Assembly (NCBI RefSeq): GCF_001465595.2 | Contig: NZ_CP013481.2 | Coordinates: 4,774,001 to 4,838,000 of the forward strand | Reading direction: 5' to 3' | Origin: Pandoraea apista | GTDB taxonomy: Bacteria; Pseudomonadota; Gammaproteobacteria; Burkholderiales; Burkholderiaceae | Length of the DNA: 64,000 nt | In this document: positions 45,717 to 54,523 of the stretch, piece after piece | Layout of the letters: each line of letters begins with the position of its first letter | How positions within the stretch are numbered: the stretch's first letter is position 1 | Translations under genes and position numbers: made by a program | The notes under the pieces: generated by a model | What the model was told of the DNA's origin: nothing | Databases searched by the model: none | What the model saw: the letters and a program-made list of their open reading frames with translations, nothing else

Positions 45717-45975
45717 GCCGATGGCGTCGGGACAAACCCGAGCCCGGATTGAGGGCGTCAGCGCAAACGTCACGCCGGGCGGGGGTCCGCCAGCCCCCGT
45801 AATCGCCCCCGGATCAACCTCGGTGAAAATCGGGGTGGCGCGATGCAAATGACTGACTACACTTCCTAAGTGCACACGACACTCGGAAACCGCGAAAGAC
45901 GGTTCGTTATGCGAAGGCCGTGCGGAAGATCAAATGGGTCTGATGAAGTAGCATTTCCATTCCTTCACGGGAGGC

Positions 45976-46545
45976 ATGTCCATGACGTGCCTAGACAAAT
46001 GGATGATCGGCGCCTGTGTCGTCACGCTGAGCGGCGTGGCGTTCGCTGATGGCGTCAACTCGATCTCATCCGAACAGATGATATTGGCCAATATTGGCCC
46101 CGCGCCGCTCCCCGTCAACGTACCGCCGCCTGCCCCGCCTGTGTCCATCGCTGCGGTGCCTGCCGTTCCCGTCACGCTATACCCATTCGGCCGCGAAGGC
46201 GCCGGCACGCCCCCCCGGCCAGACGACAACGCTCTCCTCTACACACACATCGAAGCGATCAACGACGCGGCTCCCATCACCGACGGGCGGCATATGGGCT
46301 GGGTCGACACCTCAACCGAAAAGCCCGCCGTCAAGGCGGCGCGAAGCTACCTGAGCATTGGACCTTCCGTGGCGCCCCGGTTATCCCTTGTGCAATGGGA
46401 CAACGCCGACGACAAACTCGGCTCCGATCCGAAGCGAGGTCTCGCGCTGAAAACCCAGGACTGGACCGTTTCGGCAAGCGCCCGCGTGCCATTACTGGGC
46501 CAGCACGATATCGGTGCGACGGTCTACGTCAAACGCCGTTTCTGA
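45976..46545 (+). CDS. small exported protein of unknown function
   Basis: 189 residues. A signal peptide is likely (WMIGACVVTLSGVAFA, cut near residue 25). A Pro/Ala/Val-rich stretch (about 43-70, with VNVPPPAPPV and VPAVPVTLYP) precedes a compact C-terminal part of beta-rich look ending in DIGATVYVKRRF. The aromatic C-terminus and alternating pattern hint at an outer membrane or periplasmic beta protein. No family recognised. It stands alone between LysR and the convergent RidA gene. Confidence 0.65.
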   Translation: MSMTCLDKWMIGACVVTLSGVAFADGVNSISSEQMILANIGPAPLPVNVPPPAPPVSIAAVPAVPVTLYPFGREGAGTPPRPDDNALLYTHIEAINDAAPITDGRHMGWVDTSTEKPAVKAARSYLSIGPSVAPRLSLVQWDNADDKLGSDPKRGLALKTQDWTVSASARVPLLGQHDIGATVYVKRRF

Positions 46546-46618
46546 ATCCGGCATCCAGACGTTTCCCGACGCGACGGGTGACCGGCGACACGCCGGCCAC
46601 CCGTCGCGTTGGCACGGT

Positions 46619-47032
46619 TTATGCAGCGGGCTTCACAGCCGTCACATCGATCTCGACCAGCCACTCCGGACGCGCCAGCGCCTGCACCACGATGCCGGTC
46701 GACACCGGGAACACGCCCTTGAGCCACCGCCCCATCACGTTGTAGACCGCCTCGCGATAGCGCGGATCGACGATGTACACGGTGACCTTGCAGATGTCTT
46801 CGAGCCGGCTGCCGCATTCGTCGAGCAGCATTGCGACATTCGCCATGGCTTTCTCAGTCTGCGCAGCGACGTCGCCAATGCCCACCGACTCACGCGTGTC
46901 GAGGTCCTGACCGATTTGTCCTCGCAGATAAATGGTGTTGCCGGCGATCACCGCCTGGCACAAATCGTTGTCGAGCTTCTGCTCCGGATAGGTCTCGCGG
47001 GTATTGAACTTGCGAATTCGGGTGTGGGTCAT
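46619..47032 (-). CDS. RidA/YjgF-family enamine/imine deaminase
   Basis: 137 residues, standard RidA length. Visible features are GNTIYLRGQIGQDL, the middle TEKAMANVAMLLDECGSRLEDICKV split over helix and strand, and VEIDVTAVKP at the end. The usual catalytic Arg of RidA proper (about 105) is replaced in this branch by the region RPEWLVEID, where Arg-Pro is retained. RidA proteins hydrolyse reactive 2-aminoacrylate or pathway imines. Last gene of the amino acid transport/ureohydrolase operon, suggesting removal of an imine formed there. Confidence 0.87.
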   Translation of the reverse strand: MTHTRIRKFNTRETYPEQKLDNDLCQAVIAGNTIYLRGQIGQDLDTRESVGIGDVAAQTEKAMANVAMLLDECGSRLEDICKVTVYIVDPRYREAVYNVMGRWLKGVFPVSTGIVVQALARPEWLVEIDVTAVKPAA

Positions 47033-47078
47033 GATGTTTCGGTAGGGAATCTTGATGTGATACGGGCACAACGTGTGC

Positions 47079-47825
47079 TCAATGGGCCAGGATCTTCGAG
47101 AGGAAGCGTTTGGCGGCAGGGCTGGCTGCGTCATTGAAGAAAACGTCTGTCGGACTGTCTTCGACGATGGCGCCGTCTTCCATAAAAACGACGCGATGGG
47201 CCACGCGTCGCGCAAACCCCATCTCGTGGGTGACGACCATCATCGTCATCCCCTCTCGCGCGAGCTCCACCATTACGTCGAGCACTTCGTTGACCATCTC
47301 CGGGTCAAGCGCCGAAGTCGGCTCGTCGAACAGCATCGCCATCGGGTCCATTGACAACGCGCGCGCAATGGCAACACGCTGCTGCTGACCGCCGGACAAT
47401 TGCCCCGGATACTTGTGGGCATGCGCCGACAGGCCGACACGATCGAGCAACGCACGCGCCTTGGTGCGCGCCGCGTCGGCGTTCCGGCCCAGCACGATCT
47501 GCTGCGCCAGTGTGAGGTTGCGCGTGAGATCCAGATGCGGGAACAACTCGAAATGCTGAAAAACCATGCCGACCTTGCTGCGCAGCTTAGGCAGATCCGT
47601 CGACTTGGCCATGAGCGACGTTCCGGCCACCACGACATCGCCTCTCTGAAACGGCTCCAGCGCGTTGACGGTCTTGATGAGCGTCGATTTCCCGGAGCCG
47701 GACGGCCCGCAGACCACCACGATCTCGCCTTTGCTCACACGGGTTGAACACTGCTTGAGCACGTGGTGCGCGCCATACCATTTATCGACGTCGAGAATTT
47801 CGATCATGGGTTGCGCCGGACTCAT
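47079..47825 (-). CDS. polar amino acid ABC transporter ATPase
   Basis: 248 residues, GlnQ/ArtP type. Walker A is GPSGSGKST, the Q-loop is VFQHFELFPHLDLTRN, the signature LSGGQQQRVAIARAL, Walker B AMLFDEPTSALDPE and the switch His in MMVVTHEMGFAR. The start at 47825 overlaps the ureohydrolase stop by ATGA, so I prefer it to 47807. It powers the importer encoded by the two permease genes and the binding protein further up the operon. Confidence 0.92.
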   Translation of the reverse strand: MSPAQPMIEILDVDKWYGAHHVLKQCSTRVSKGEIVVVCGPSGSGKSTLIKTVNALEPFQRGDVVVAGTSLMAKSTDLPKLRSKVGMVFQHFELFPHLDLTRNLTLAQQIVLGRNADAARTKARALLDRVGLSAHAHKYPGQLSGGQQQRVAIARALSMDPMAMLFDEPTSALDPEMVNEVLDVMVELAREGMTMMVVTHEMGFARRVAHRVVFMEDGAIVEDSPTDVFFNDAASPAAKRFLSKILAH

Positions 47826-48781
47826 TTGTCGAAGTACCCCGCACGGATCGACGCACCGATCAGATTGAGAATGAGACGGCCTGCGGTAACACACGAGATC
47901 AGATTGGCATCGTCTTTTTCGGGCTGGATTTCCACGATATCCATGCCAACCACGCGCCCCTTGCGCACCAGCCCGTGAATCAGCTTGCGCGCCTGCACGA
48001 AAGTCACACCGCCCGGCGCGGGCCCCGCCACGGCAGGCATCGTCGACGGATCGAGACCGTCCGCGTCGATCGTGAGGTAGTAGTTGCCGCCATCCGGAAT
48101 GCGTGCGAGTACGGCGTCCATGCCGATGTCGTGTAACTCATACGCTGTCACCAGCTCCGCACCATAGGCGCGCGCCGCCACGAGCTCTTCTGGCCGGCCA
48201 CTGCCCTGCGCGCGCAGGCCGATTTGCACAATGCGGTCGACGTGCGCCATCTCCGACGCGCGCCGGATCGGGCTCGAGAGTCCTTCGCGCACGCCGTTGA
48301 CTTCGTCGCGCCAATCCAGATGCGCGTCAATGTGCACAAGCGTGATCGGCCCCTTCTGATCCAGACCGCGCAACACGGGCGTGGTAATGCCGTGATCGCC
48401 GCCGAGCACGATCGGCATTGCACCGCCGGCCACAATGCGCCGCACGACCGCTTCGGCGCGAGCGTAATGTTCGCCCGGTTGGGTCAGATCCGGAATGATG
48501 TCGCCGCAGTCGACAAAGCGAATATCGGTGCGGCCCTGAAGCAGCGGACCGTCGATGTCGAAGTCGTAATGGCCGGGACGGCGCACGACACGGTCGGTGG
48601 CCTGACGAATCGCGGACGGCGCATTCGTCTGGTCGTTACTGAAGTCCGACGCGGCGTAGGGCGCACCATACGGCATGCCCAGCACAGCTATGTCCGCCTT
48701 GAGATTGTCAATGTCGAGGTCCAGCTCCGAGTACAACAGGGTCGGATGGCCGATACGAGGGGCAACGGTGTAAGTCGTCAT
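47822..48781 (-). CDS. ureohydrolase (agmatinase/guanidinobutyrase family)
   Basis: 319 residues, arginase/agmatinase fold. The binuclear Mn site is complete: His130 (GGDHG), Asp152, His154 and Asp156 (HIDAHLD), and Asp239 and Asp241 (TIDADGLDP). The family cleaves guanidino compounds to urea and an amine. The loop sequences are of the SpeB/Gbu type; agmatine, guanidinobutyrate, guanidinopropionate or another guanidine acid are all possible. It is placed inside a polar-amino-acid importer operon, so the substrate is likely imported. AAAGGA precedes the ATG. Confidence 0.88.
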   Translation of the reverse strand: MTTYTVAPRIGHPTLLYSELDLDIDNLKADIAVLGMPYGAPYAASDFSNDQTNAPSAIRQATDRVVRRPGHYDFDIDGPLLQGRTDIRFVDCGDIIPDLTQPGEHYARAEAVVRRIVAGGAMPIVLGGDHGITTPVLRGLDQKGPITLVHIDAHLDWRDEVNGVREGLSSPIRRASEMAHVDRIVQIGLRAQGSGRPEELVAARAYGAELVTAYELHDIGMDAVLARIPDGGNYYLTIDADGLDPSTMPAVAGPAPGGVTFVQARKLIHGLVRKGRVVGMDIVEIQPEKDDANLISCVTAGRLILNLIGASIRAGYFDK

Positions 48782-48813
48782 GAGAGGGTCCTTTGGTAGA
48801 AGTCAGGGGGCCG

Positions 48814-49476
48814 TCAGGCGTGCCGGGTACGTCGCCCGACAACAGTTTCCAGACGCCGCCCCACGCTGGCCAGCAACACACTGCTGACCCAGTAGATCAA
48901 TGCCGTGGTGCCAAGCACTTCGACATAGGCAAACGTATTGGCCGTGAGCAGATTGCTCTGATAGGTCATCTCCGGCAGGCTCATCACCGAGAAGATGGCC
49001 GAGTCCTTGAACATCATGATCACCAGGCTGGTCGTCGGCGGAATGAGAAAGCCGAACAACTGCGGCACGACGACATGCCGCTGCGTCTGCCAGTAGGTCA
49101 TGCCGAGCGAGAGCGCGGCGTGCGTCTGTCCACGTGCCACGCTGCGCAGCGCCGCCCGCAGGATTTCGCAGAAATAGCCGCCGCTATAGAACGCCGTGCA
49201 ACCGACCGCCACTGCCATGGCAGACGCACTCACACCAAGCTTGGGCAGTCCGAAAAACGACAGGTAGACGAGGATCAGGTACGGGATATTGCGCACCAGC
49301 TCGACGTACCCCAACGCGATGGGCCGCAAGACCGAGCGCGACTGCGCCGAATAGGCCGCAGCGATACCGATCACGATGCCGAGCGGAATACCGATCGCGC
49401 TCACGAGCGACGTGACGCGCAAACCTTCGAGCAGGACGGGAATCGCTTCCCTGACAATGGAAAAATCAATGGCCAT
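48814..49476 (-). CDS. polar amino acid ABC transporter permease (second)
   Basis: 220 residues, HisM/GlnP type, five membrane segments. The N-terminal family block is IPVLLEGLRVTSLVSAIGIPLG and the coupling motif is AALSLGMTYWQTQRHVVVPQ. The start at 49476 overlaps the preceding permease gene by 11 bases. The in-frame codons before it lie in the other permease and are non-coding. Confidence 0.9.
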   Translation of the reverse strand: MAIDFSIVREAIPVLLEGLRVTSLVSAIGIPLGIVIGIAAAYSAQSRSVLRPIALGYVELVRNIPYLILVYLSFFGLPKLGVSASAMAVAVGCTAFYSGGYFCEILRAALRSVARGQTHAALSLGMTYWQTQRHVVVPQLFGFLIPPTTSLVIMMFKDSAIFSVMSLPEMTYQSNLLTANTFAYVEVLGTTALIYWVSSVLLASVGRRLETVVGRRTRHA

Positions 49477-50146
49477 GGGGCAGCATCCTCGAGACCCGGC
49501 GTTCGCAAACCCGCGACGCAGCCGAAATGCAGAACAGCAGGACGAAATACACGGCGGCGGTAATCGCGAACACCTGCAACGGCAAGTCGGTCTGCAACGT
49601 GGCATTGCGCGCAACGGTCGCCAGTTCCGGCACCGCAATGATCGACATCAGCGACGACGCCTTGAGCAGAATCGTGAACTCGCTGGTGAGCGGCGGAATG
49701 GCGCGATAGATGACCTGCGGCAGCAACACATGTGTCCAGACCTGCGCAGCACGCATGCCCATCGCGTACGCGGCGGCCCGCTGCCCATAGGAGATCGTGC
49801 CGAGGGCACCGCGCAGAATCTCCACGATGTAGGCGCTGGTGTTGCAGGCTAACGCCGCAACCCCGGCCGTGATCGGCGAGATCGAAATGTCGAACAGCGC
49901 CGGCACCATGTAGTACGCAATGAGCATGTGGATCAGGGCAGGCGTGCCCCGGATCAGGCTGACCCACAACACGACAAATCCACGCAACGGTGCAAACGGC
50001 GAAATGCGGGCGAGCAGCAGCACGATGCCGAGCGCCAGACCGATCACGAAGGCCCCCGCCGACGCACTCAACGTGATTGCCGTTCCCGAAACCACGCCCT
50101 CGAGAAACGGCGCGATCACGCCCCCCTTATCGAACCAGTCGACCAT
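49466..50146 (-). CDS. polar amino acid ABC transporter permease (first)
   Basis: 226 residues, five membrane segments. FLEGVVSGTAITLSASAGAF and RGTPALIHMLIAYY mark the HisMQ family, and AAYAMGMRAAQVWTHVLLPQ is the ATPase-coupling loop. With the second permease it forms a heterodimer. It begins 11 bases after the binding-protein gene and ends inside the next permease gene. Confidence 0.9.
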   Translation of the reverse strand: MVDWFDKGGVIAPFLEGVVSGTAITLSASAGAFVIGLALGIVLLLARISPFAPLRGFVVLWVSLIRGTPALIHMLIAYYMVPALFDISISPITAGVAALACNTSAYIVEILRGALGTISYGQRAAAYAMGMRAAQVWTHVLLPQVIYRAIPPLTSEFTILLKASSLMSIIAVPELATVARNATLQTDLPLQVFAITAAVYFVLLFCISAASRVCERRVSRMLPHGH

Positions 50147-50157
50147 GGCGCCGGACG

Positions 50158-51018
50158 TCAAATGGCGCCTTGCGGGAGATAGTTCTCTCGCGGCGTATCC
50201 ATCGGGCCACCGAACCACTTCTTCTGCAACACCGCCAGCTTGCCGCTCGCACGGAATTCATCCAGCGAATCGTTGATGAACTTGCGAATTTCCAGATCGT
50301 TGGGATTGGCAACCCACGCCAGCAGCTTCGGCTGTCCGATCGCGCTGGCGATGCGGAAGACGTTGGGCTGCTTGCGCATCTGAACGGCCGCGATATTCGA
50401 CGGCATCAACGCCACGTCGATGGTCTTGTTGGCGAGTGCATTGGAGACATCCGGATATGCCTGGAACAGTCGCGTGCCCGCATAGCCCTTGCCCGTCTTC
50501 TCCTTCAGTTCCTTCTCGAATTCGTCGGCCACCGGTTGCGACGACGAGCCCATCTGCGTGCCGATGGTCTTGCCGGCAATGTCCATGTCCTGCTTGATCG
50601 CAGCGTCGTCGGCCCGCACCATCAACACCGAGCGCACCACGCCCACGGGCTGGCTGAACGCAAAGCGCTTGGCGCGCTCCGGCGTGATGCCCACACTCGT
50701 CGCCACGAAATCGAACTTGTGCGACATCAGGCCGGGCAACAACCCCTGAAATGGCAGGTTCATTTGCTCGAGCTTCACGCTGAGCTTCGCTGCCATCAGT
50801 TCCAGCACGTCGTGTCCGTATCCGACCACCTGACCGTTCTCCACAAACTCGAACGGCTCGTAGGCCGCTTCGGTGCCAACCGTGAGCTTGCCTCGCTTCT
50901 TGATGTCCGCCAGCGTGCCGCCTTCGGCATGGGCGAGCGTCGGCAGTGCCGGTAACGCCAGTGCGGCGCTCGATGCAAGCGTCGCCTTTACAAAGGATCG
51001 TCTGGACCAGGTCTTCAT
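50158..51018 (-). CDS. polar amino acid ABC transporter substrate-binding protein
   Basis: 286 residues of SBP family 3. The signal has a twin-arginine look (SRRSFVKATLASS) and a cut near AHAEG at residue 32. The mature part opens with GKLTVGTEAAYEPFEFVENGQVVGYGHDV, the usual amino-acid-binding lobe (ligand carboxylate Arg in TPERAKRFAFSQP). First gene of the operon; its start is 188 bases from the divergent LysR gene. Cationic amino acids or guanidino acids are likely ligands given the ureohydrolase in the operon. Confidence 0.9.
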   Translation of the reverse strand: MKTWSRRSFVKATLASSAALALPALPTLAHAEGGTLADIKKRGKLTVGTEAAYEPFEFVENGQVVGYGHDVLELMAAKLSVKLEQMNLPFQGLLPGLMSHKFDFVATSVGITPERAKRFAFSQPVGVVRSVLMVRADDAAIKQDMDIAGKTIGTQMGSSSQPVADEFEKELKEKTGKGYAGTRLFQAYPDVSNALANKTIDVALMPSNIAAVQMRKQPNVFRIASAIGQPKLLAWVANPNDLEIRKFINDSLDEFRASGKLAVLQKKWFGGPMDTPRENYLPQGAI

Positions 51019-51133
51019 AGCTTGCCTCGCGTGTCGTGGGTTTCGAATCGGTCTGGCGCATCGGCTCGATGTGCCTGTGCGAACCAATGTATGCGGGCAA
51101 AAAGATCATGAAAAATGATTTTTTTATTGGTAT

Positions 51134-51162
51134 GGTTTCAAAAAACGAAACCTTTTGAAACC
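51134..51162. promoter_or_regulatory. 10-bp perfect inverted repeat, LysR operator candidate
   Basis: GGTTTCAAAA (51134-51143) and TTTTGAAACC (51153-51162) are exact inverted arms; between them another GAAACC (51147-51152) makes a second dyad with the first arm, so the half-site GGTTTC/GAAACC occurs three times. TTTC-N7-GAAA fits the T-N11-A rule of LysR sites. It lies in the divergent region, 43 bases before the LysR start, in an AT-rich island. Confidence 0.65.
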
Positions 51163-51205
51163 GCCCGTCCGCAACGGAATGGACGTGTCCTATCGGAGCT
51201 GACCC

Positions 51206-52078
51206 GTGGCAAATCGTGATTTCAGCGAGCGAGACCTGCGCTCGTTGCGCATCTTCTGTGCGGTAGCACAGGCCAGCGGTTTTGCTGCGGCAGAGAAGCA
51301 GTTGAACATGTCGAAGGCCTCGATCAGCCGGCACATCCGTGAGGTCGAGGAGACATTGGGCACCCGCCTTTGCGAGCGCGGCCCGTCCGGATTCGTGCTG
51401 ACACACGCGGGCAAGGTCGCACTGGAACTGGCGCGCGACGCGCTGAAATCGCTGGAGCGGATTCGTCCCGAAATCGATGCGGTGCGAGGGGTGCTGTCGG
51501 GCACGCTGTCCATCGGCATGGTGGAGCACATCGTGTCCGACATCGGGTGCCACATCCCCGAGGCGCTGGCTGCGCTCAAGGCACAGGCCCCCGACGTGAA
51601 AGTCGAGCTGACGGTCATGACGTTCAACGAGCTCGACCTCGCCTTGCGCGAGCGCCGGGTGCAGATCGCCATTCGCGGCATGTACCGGCGCGAGGCCGGA
51701 TTTCACTATCAGCCGCTGTTCATCGAGCGCCACCAGTTGTACGTAGCGCGACACCGGATCAAGGACGCGTCGACATTACCCCTCGTCTATCGCACCCAGC
51801 CGTTTGTCCACGAAGCCCTGCACTCGCTGGGATTGACGCGCGGGCCGACGGCGTCGGGATTGGAAGCGGTCGCCATGCTGGTCCTGTCGGGGCATTATGT
51901 CGGCCTGCTGCCGCAGTATTACGCGGCGTCGTTTCCAAAGCGCTATGCGCTCGCCCGCGTGCCGTCGGGCCCGGAGTATGAAAACGCGATCAGCGCCATC
52001 ACCGAAGCCTCTCGCCCGAGAACGCGTGCGCTTGAACTTTTTCTCGATCTGCTCGCGCAGTTCCATGGGAAGATGTGA
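51206..52078 (+). CDS. LysR-family regulator of the ureohydrolase operon
   Basis: 290 residues, starting with GTG (GGAG 7 bases before). The helix-turn-helix is at about 8-65 (LRSLRIFCAVAQASGFAAAEKQLNMSKASISRHI, split by the turn). The effector domain covers about 95-285. It is divergent from the amino acid importer/ureohydrolase operon and flanks a strong palindrome, the standard setup of a LysR activator sensing the substrate or product of its operon. Confidence 0.87.
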   Translation: MANRDFSERDLRSLRIFCAVAQASGFAAAEKQLNMSKASISRHIREVEETLGTRLCERGPSGFVLTHAGKVALELARDALKSLERIRPEIDAVRGVLSGTLSIGMVEHIVSDIGCHIPEALAALKAQAPDVKVELTVMTFNELDLALRERRVQIAIRGMYRREAGFHYQPLFIERHQLYVARHRIKDASTLPLVYRTQPFVHEALHSLGLTRGPTASGLEAVAMLVLSGHYVGLLPQYYAASFPKRYALARVPSGPEYENAISAITEASRPRTRALELFLDLLAQFHGKM

Positions 52079-52265
52079 CGCCCGGTCGTGCCGGAGCGCT
52101 CGATCCGCCCTATCGAACACAATGGCCGCCGCTCCCGAACGCCCGCCCGGCGGGGCCGATAGTCAAGCCGCGTCGCACCTCACCCCGTGAGGGCCTCACG
52201 ATCACGCCGCCCAGCACTAAGCAAAGCAAAAACCATCGTTTGGGCCGACAGCCACAAGGCTTCTA

Positions 52266-52286
52266 GAATGGACGCGTCGTCCATTC
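52266..52286. promoter_or_regulatory. palindromic operator upstream of the long catabolic cluster
   Basis: GAATGGACG (52266-52274), CGT, CGTCCATTC (52278-52286): nine exact pairs. It lies 120 bases before the first cluster gene. The form (TGGACG/CGTCCA) suits TetR- or GntR-type repressors; the GntR/FCD gene at the far end of the cluster (63837) is a candidate partner. The rest of the 328-base gap after the LysR gene shows only a weak leader frame (52303). Confidence 0.6.
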
Positions 52287-52302
52287 TTTGCCGGGAGTTG
52301 TC

Positions 52303-52410
52303 GTGTCCAGTCGTTCTGCCTCAGGCGCGTCGCTGATTGCCTACGCCGCCATCGTCTGCTCTGCCTCCGTCGTCCCGCTTCATCGTCAACGCACCGGAGG
52401 TCCGGCATGA
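52303..52410 (+). CDS. possible 35-residue upstream peptide
   Basis: GTG 52303, with GGGAG 5 bases before it, opens a 36-codon frame that ends exactly over the start of the VOC gene (ATGA overlap). It contains a hydrophobic stretch (LIAYAAIVCSASVVPL). Such coupling would let the peptide control initiation of the first cluster gene. It could also be chance; no family is known. Confidence 0.35.
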   Translation: MSSRSASGASLIAYAAIVCSASVVPLHRQRTGGPA

Positions 52411-53267
52411 GTCAGCTTCCCGCACCGGTTCTCGATCACGTTGTCATCAACGTCAAAGGCGAACTTGAGCCCTCGGTGGACATCTACCGGCGGCTGGGCT
52501 TCGCCCTGACCGAGCGCGGCCACCACTCGCTCGGCACCAGCAACCATCTGGCCATCTTCGGGGAAAACTACCTCGAACTGCTGGGTTACGAGGCGGGGAA
52601 GTCGACCGCACGCCCCGACGTCACGCAGGCCCCGCTCGGCCTGACGGGGCTCGTGTTCAAGACACAGGACTCGCTCGGCCTCTTCGCCGAGTTGCAGGCA
52701 CGCGGTGTCGGCGTGGAAACGCCCGCCGAATTCTTCCGCCCCGTGCGGTTGCCGGACGGCACGACACAAGACGCCCGCTTCCGCACGGTGCGTCTGGCCA
52801 GCGAACTGGTTCGCAACGGGCGCACATTCTTCTGCCATCACTTCACGCCCGAGCATGTCTGGCGCGACGAATGGCGCGACCATCCGAACGGTGTGACCGA
52901 CATCGTCGGCTTCGTAATCGCGTCGCCCAACCCGGCAGTCACGGCTGCGCTTTACGATCGCGTTTTCGGTCCCGGCGTACTTGCCGCCACCGGTACGCAG
53001 GGCTATTCGCTCACGGCCGGCCGCGCCCGCGTGCACTTCGTCACGCCGCTCGACGCCGAGCGACGCTTCGGTAAGGTCGAGACGACAGACGACGGCAGCG
53101 AGCGCAATGTCGCGCTCATCCTTCGCACCCGCTCCCTTGCACAGACGCAAGCCACGCTGAAAGAAAACGGCGTGCCGTGGACTGCGCTTGCCGACGGCTC
53201 CGTGCTCGTCGCCGCAGCAGACGCCTTCCACGTCGCGCTCCAGTTTGTTGAAGGAGACGGCGCATGA
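52407..53267 (+). CDS. VOC-family protein, glyoxalase-like
   Basis: 286 residues made of two vicinal-oxygen-chelate halves of the Glyoxalase_3 type. The first begins LDHVVINVKGELEPSVDIYRRLGF and has NHLAIFGENYLELLGY (the usual metal-ligand Glu position); FCHHFTPEHVWRDEW and HPNGVTDIVGFVI are typical of this branch. It may be a lyase, dioxygenase or isomerase with a metal, or a binding protein. GGAGG lies 8 bases before the ATG. Its stop overlaps the peptidase start by four bases. Confidence 0.82.
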   Translation: MSQLPAPVLDHVVINVKGELEPSVDIYRRLGFALTERGHHSLGTSNHLAIFGENYLELLGYEAGKSTARPDVTQAPLGLTGLVFKTQDSLGLFAELQARGVGVETPAEFFRPVRLPDGTTQDARFRTVRLASELVRNGRTFFCHHFTPEHVWRDEWRDHPNGVTDIVGFVIASPNPAVTAALYDRVFGPGVLAATGTQGYSLTAGRARVHFVTPLDAERRFGKVETTDDGSERNVALILRTRSLAQTQATLKENGVPWTALADGSVLVAAADAFHVALQFVEGDGA

Positions 53268-54370
53268 GCGGCCAACCGACCTGGTGGCAGGCGTTCGGCG
53301 TGGACTATGCCGACGCACGCCGGCGCTTTCGCGCGGCCGCCGACCGCGCCGGGGCGAACCTGAGTACTTATGTTCACCCCGACGCCAAAGCCCCTGACGG
53401 CAGTGAGCTAAGCATCGACGTTGCCCGGCTCGGCCCGGCACACGCCCCGCATCAACTCCTCGCGATCAGCGGCACGCACGGCCTCGAAGGCGGTGCCGGA
53501 TCTGCCGTGCAGACCGCGTGGCTCGCGCACGCCTCCCACGCGCTGCCGCCCGACGTCGCAGTGACCTTCGTGCATGCGCTCAATCCGTACGGCTTCGCAC
53601 ACGCCACGCGCACGACCGAAAACAACGTCGACCTGAACCGCAACTTCATCGATCACGAGCGTGGGCATCCGGGCAACGAGCACTACGCATCGCTGCACAA
53701 TCATCTGATTCCTACTGAGTGGACATCCGACGGTCTCGCGCAAAGCGCGCTGGCCATCGACGCGTTTCGCAGCGAACACGGCCCGGACGCCTTGTTCAAC
53801 ACATTGGCCAGCGGCCAATACACCCATGCTGACGGCCTCATCTACGGCGGACGCGCGCGCGAATGGTCGAACGTCACTTTGCAAACCATCGTCGAGCGCG
53901 ACCTGTCGCAAGCACAGCGCATCGGCCTGATCGACTGGCATACGGGCATTGGCGAGTACGGCGAACCGTTCTTCCTGTGCTTTAACGCCGACGCGAGCCC
54001 CGAGCAGCGCGAAGCCGCCCGCTGGTGGGGGGCGGAGCGGGTGCTCGATCAGCGGCCGCACGGCCTGCGCCGTCCCGACTATCAGGGACTGGTGTTCCGT
54101 GGCGTCGAGCAATTCGCACAAGGGCGGCCGGTCATCGGCGCCGTGGTGGAGTTCGGCACGCGAGGTTCGAACGCGAGCATCGCGAATCGTCTCGACCAGT
54201 GGCTGCGCTCGCGCGCCAGGGCCTACCCCGATGCCGCGCGCGATCGTCAATTGCGCGCCGACGTGCTCGATGCCTTCGTACCGGTCTCGTCGGTCTGGCG
54301 CACCAGCGTGCTCACGCACGGCTTGCAGATCACCGCACAAGCGTTGCAAGGACTTGCCACGGCGACATGA
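53264..54370 (+). CDS. M14-type metallopeptidase, DUF2817 family
   Basis: 368 residues. Zinc ligands are His72 and Glu75 (SGTHGLEGGAGS) and His226 (IDWHTGIGEYG). The stretch NPYGFAHATRTTENNVDLNRNF (residues 107-128, broken here into PYGFAHATR and TENNVDLNRNF) is the DUF2817 hallmark and includes the substrate Asn-Arg pair. No signal peptide, so it acts in the cytosol, probably on an imported peptide or amide. Coupled by ATGA to the VOC gene. The family has no established substrate. Confidence 0.85.
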   Translation: MSGQPTWWQAFGVDYADARRRFRAAADRAGANLSTYVHPDAKAPDGSELSIDVARLGPAHAPHQLLAISGTHGLEGGAGSAVQTAWLAHASHALPPDVAVTFVHALNPYGFAHATRTTENNVDLNRNFIDHERGHPGNEHYASLHNHLIPTEWTSDGLAQSALAIDAFRSEHGPDALFNTLASGQYTHADGLIYGGRAREWSNVTLQTIVERDLSQAQRIGLIDWHTGIGEYGEPFFLCFNADASPEQREAARWWGAERVLDQRPHGLRRPDYQGLVFRGVEQFAQGRPVIGAVVEFGTRGSNASIANRLDQWLRSRARAYPDAARDRQLRADVLDAFVPVSSVWRTSVLTHGLQITAQALQGLATAT

Positions 54371-54523
54371 AGCGCATGAGCGGCGTCAGCCGCATGAAAG
54401 GCGTTCACTGGCGTTAGCCGCCAACGGCTAACCGTACGACGCCCCAGCCTCCCCCGTTTTTTTAACTTGGATCGGCGACTGCCCGAGGGCGTCGCTCACC
54501 CTGAATTCGACTCAAAACTTCTC

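Noticed and set aside
45780..45799. CGGGGG/CCCCCG hairpin after the LysR gene
   Set aside because: Short stem, no T-run; not convincing as terminator.
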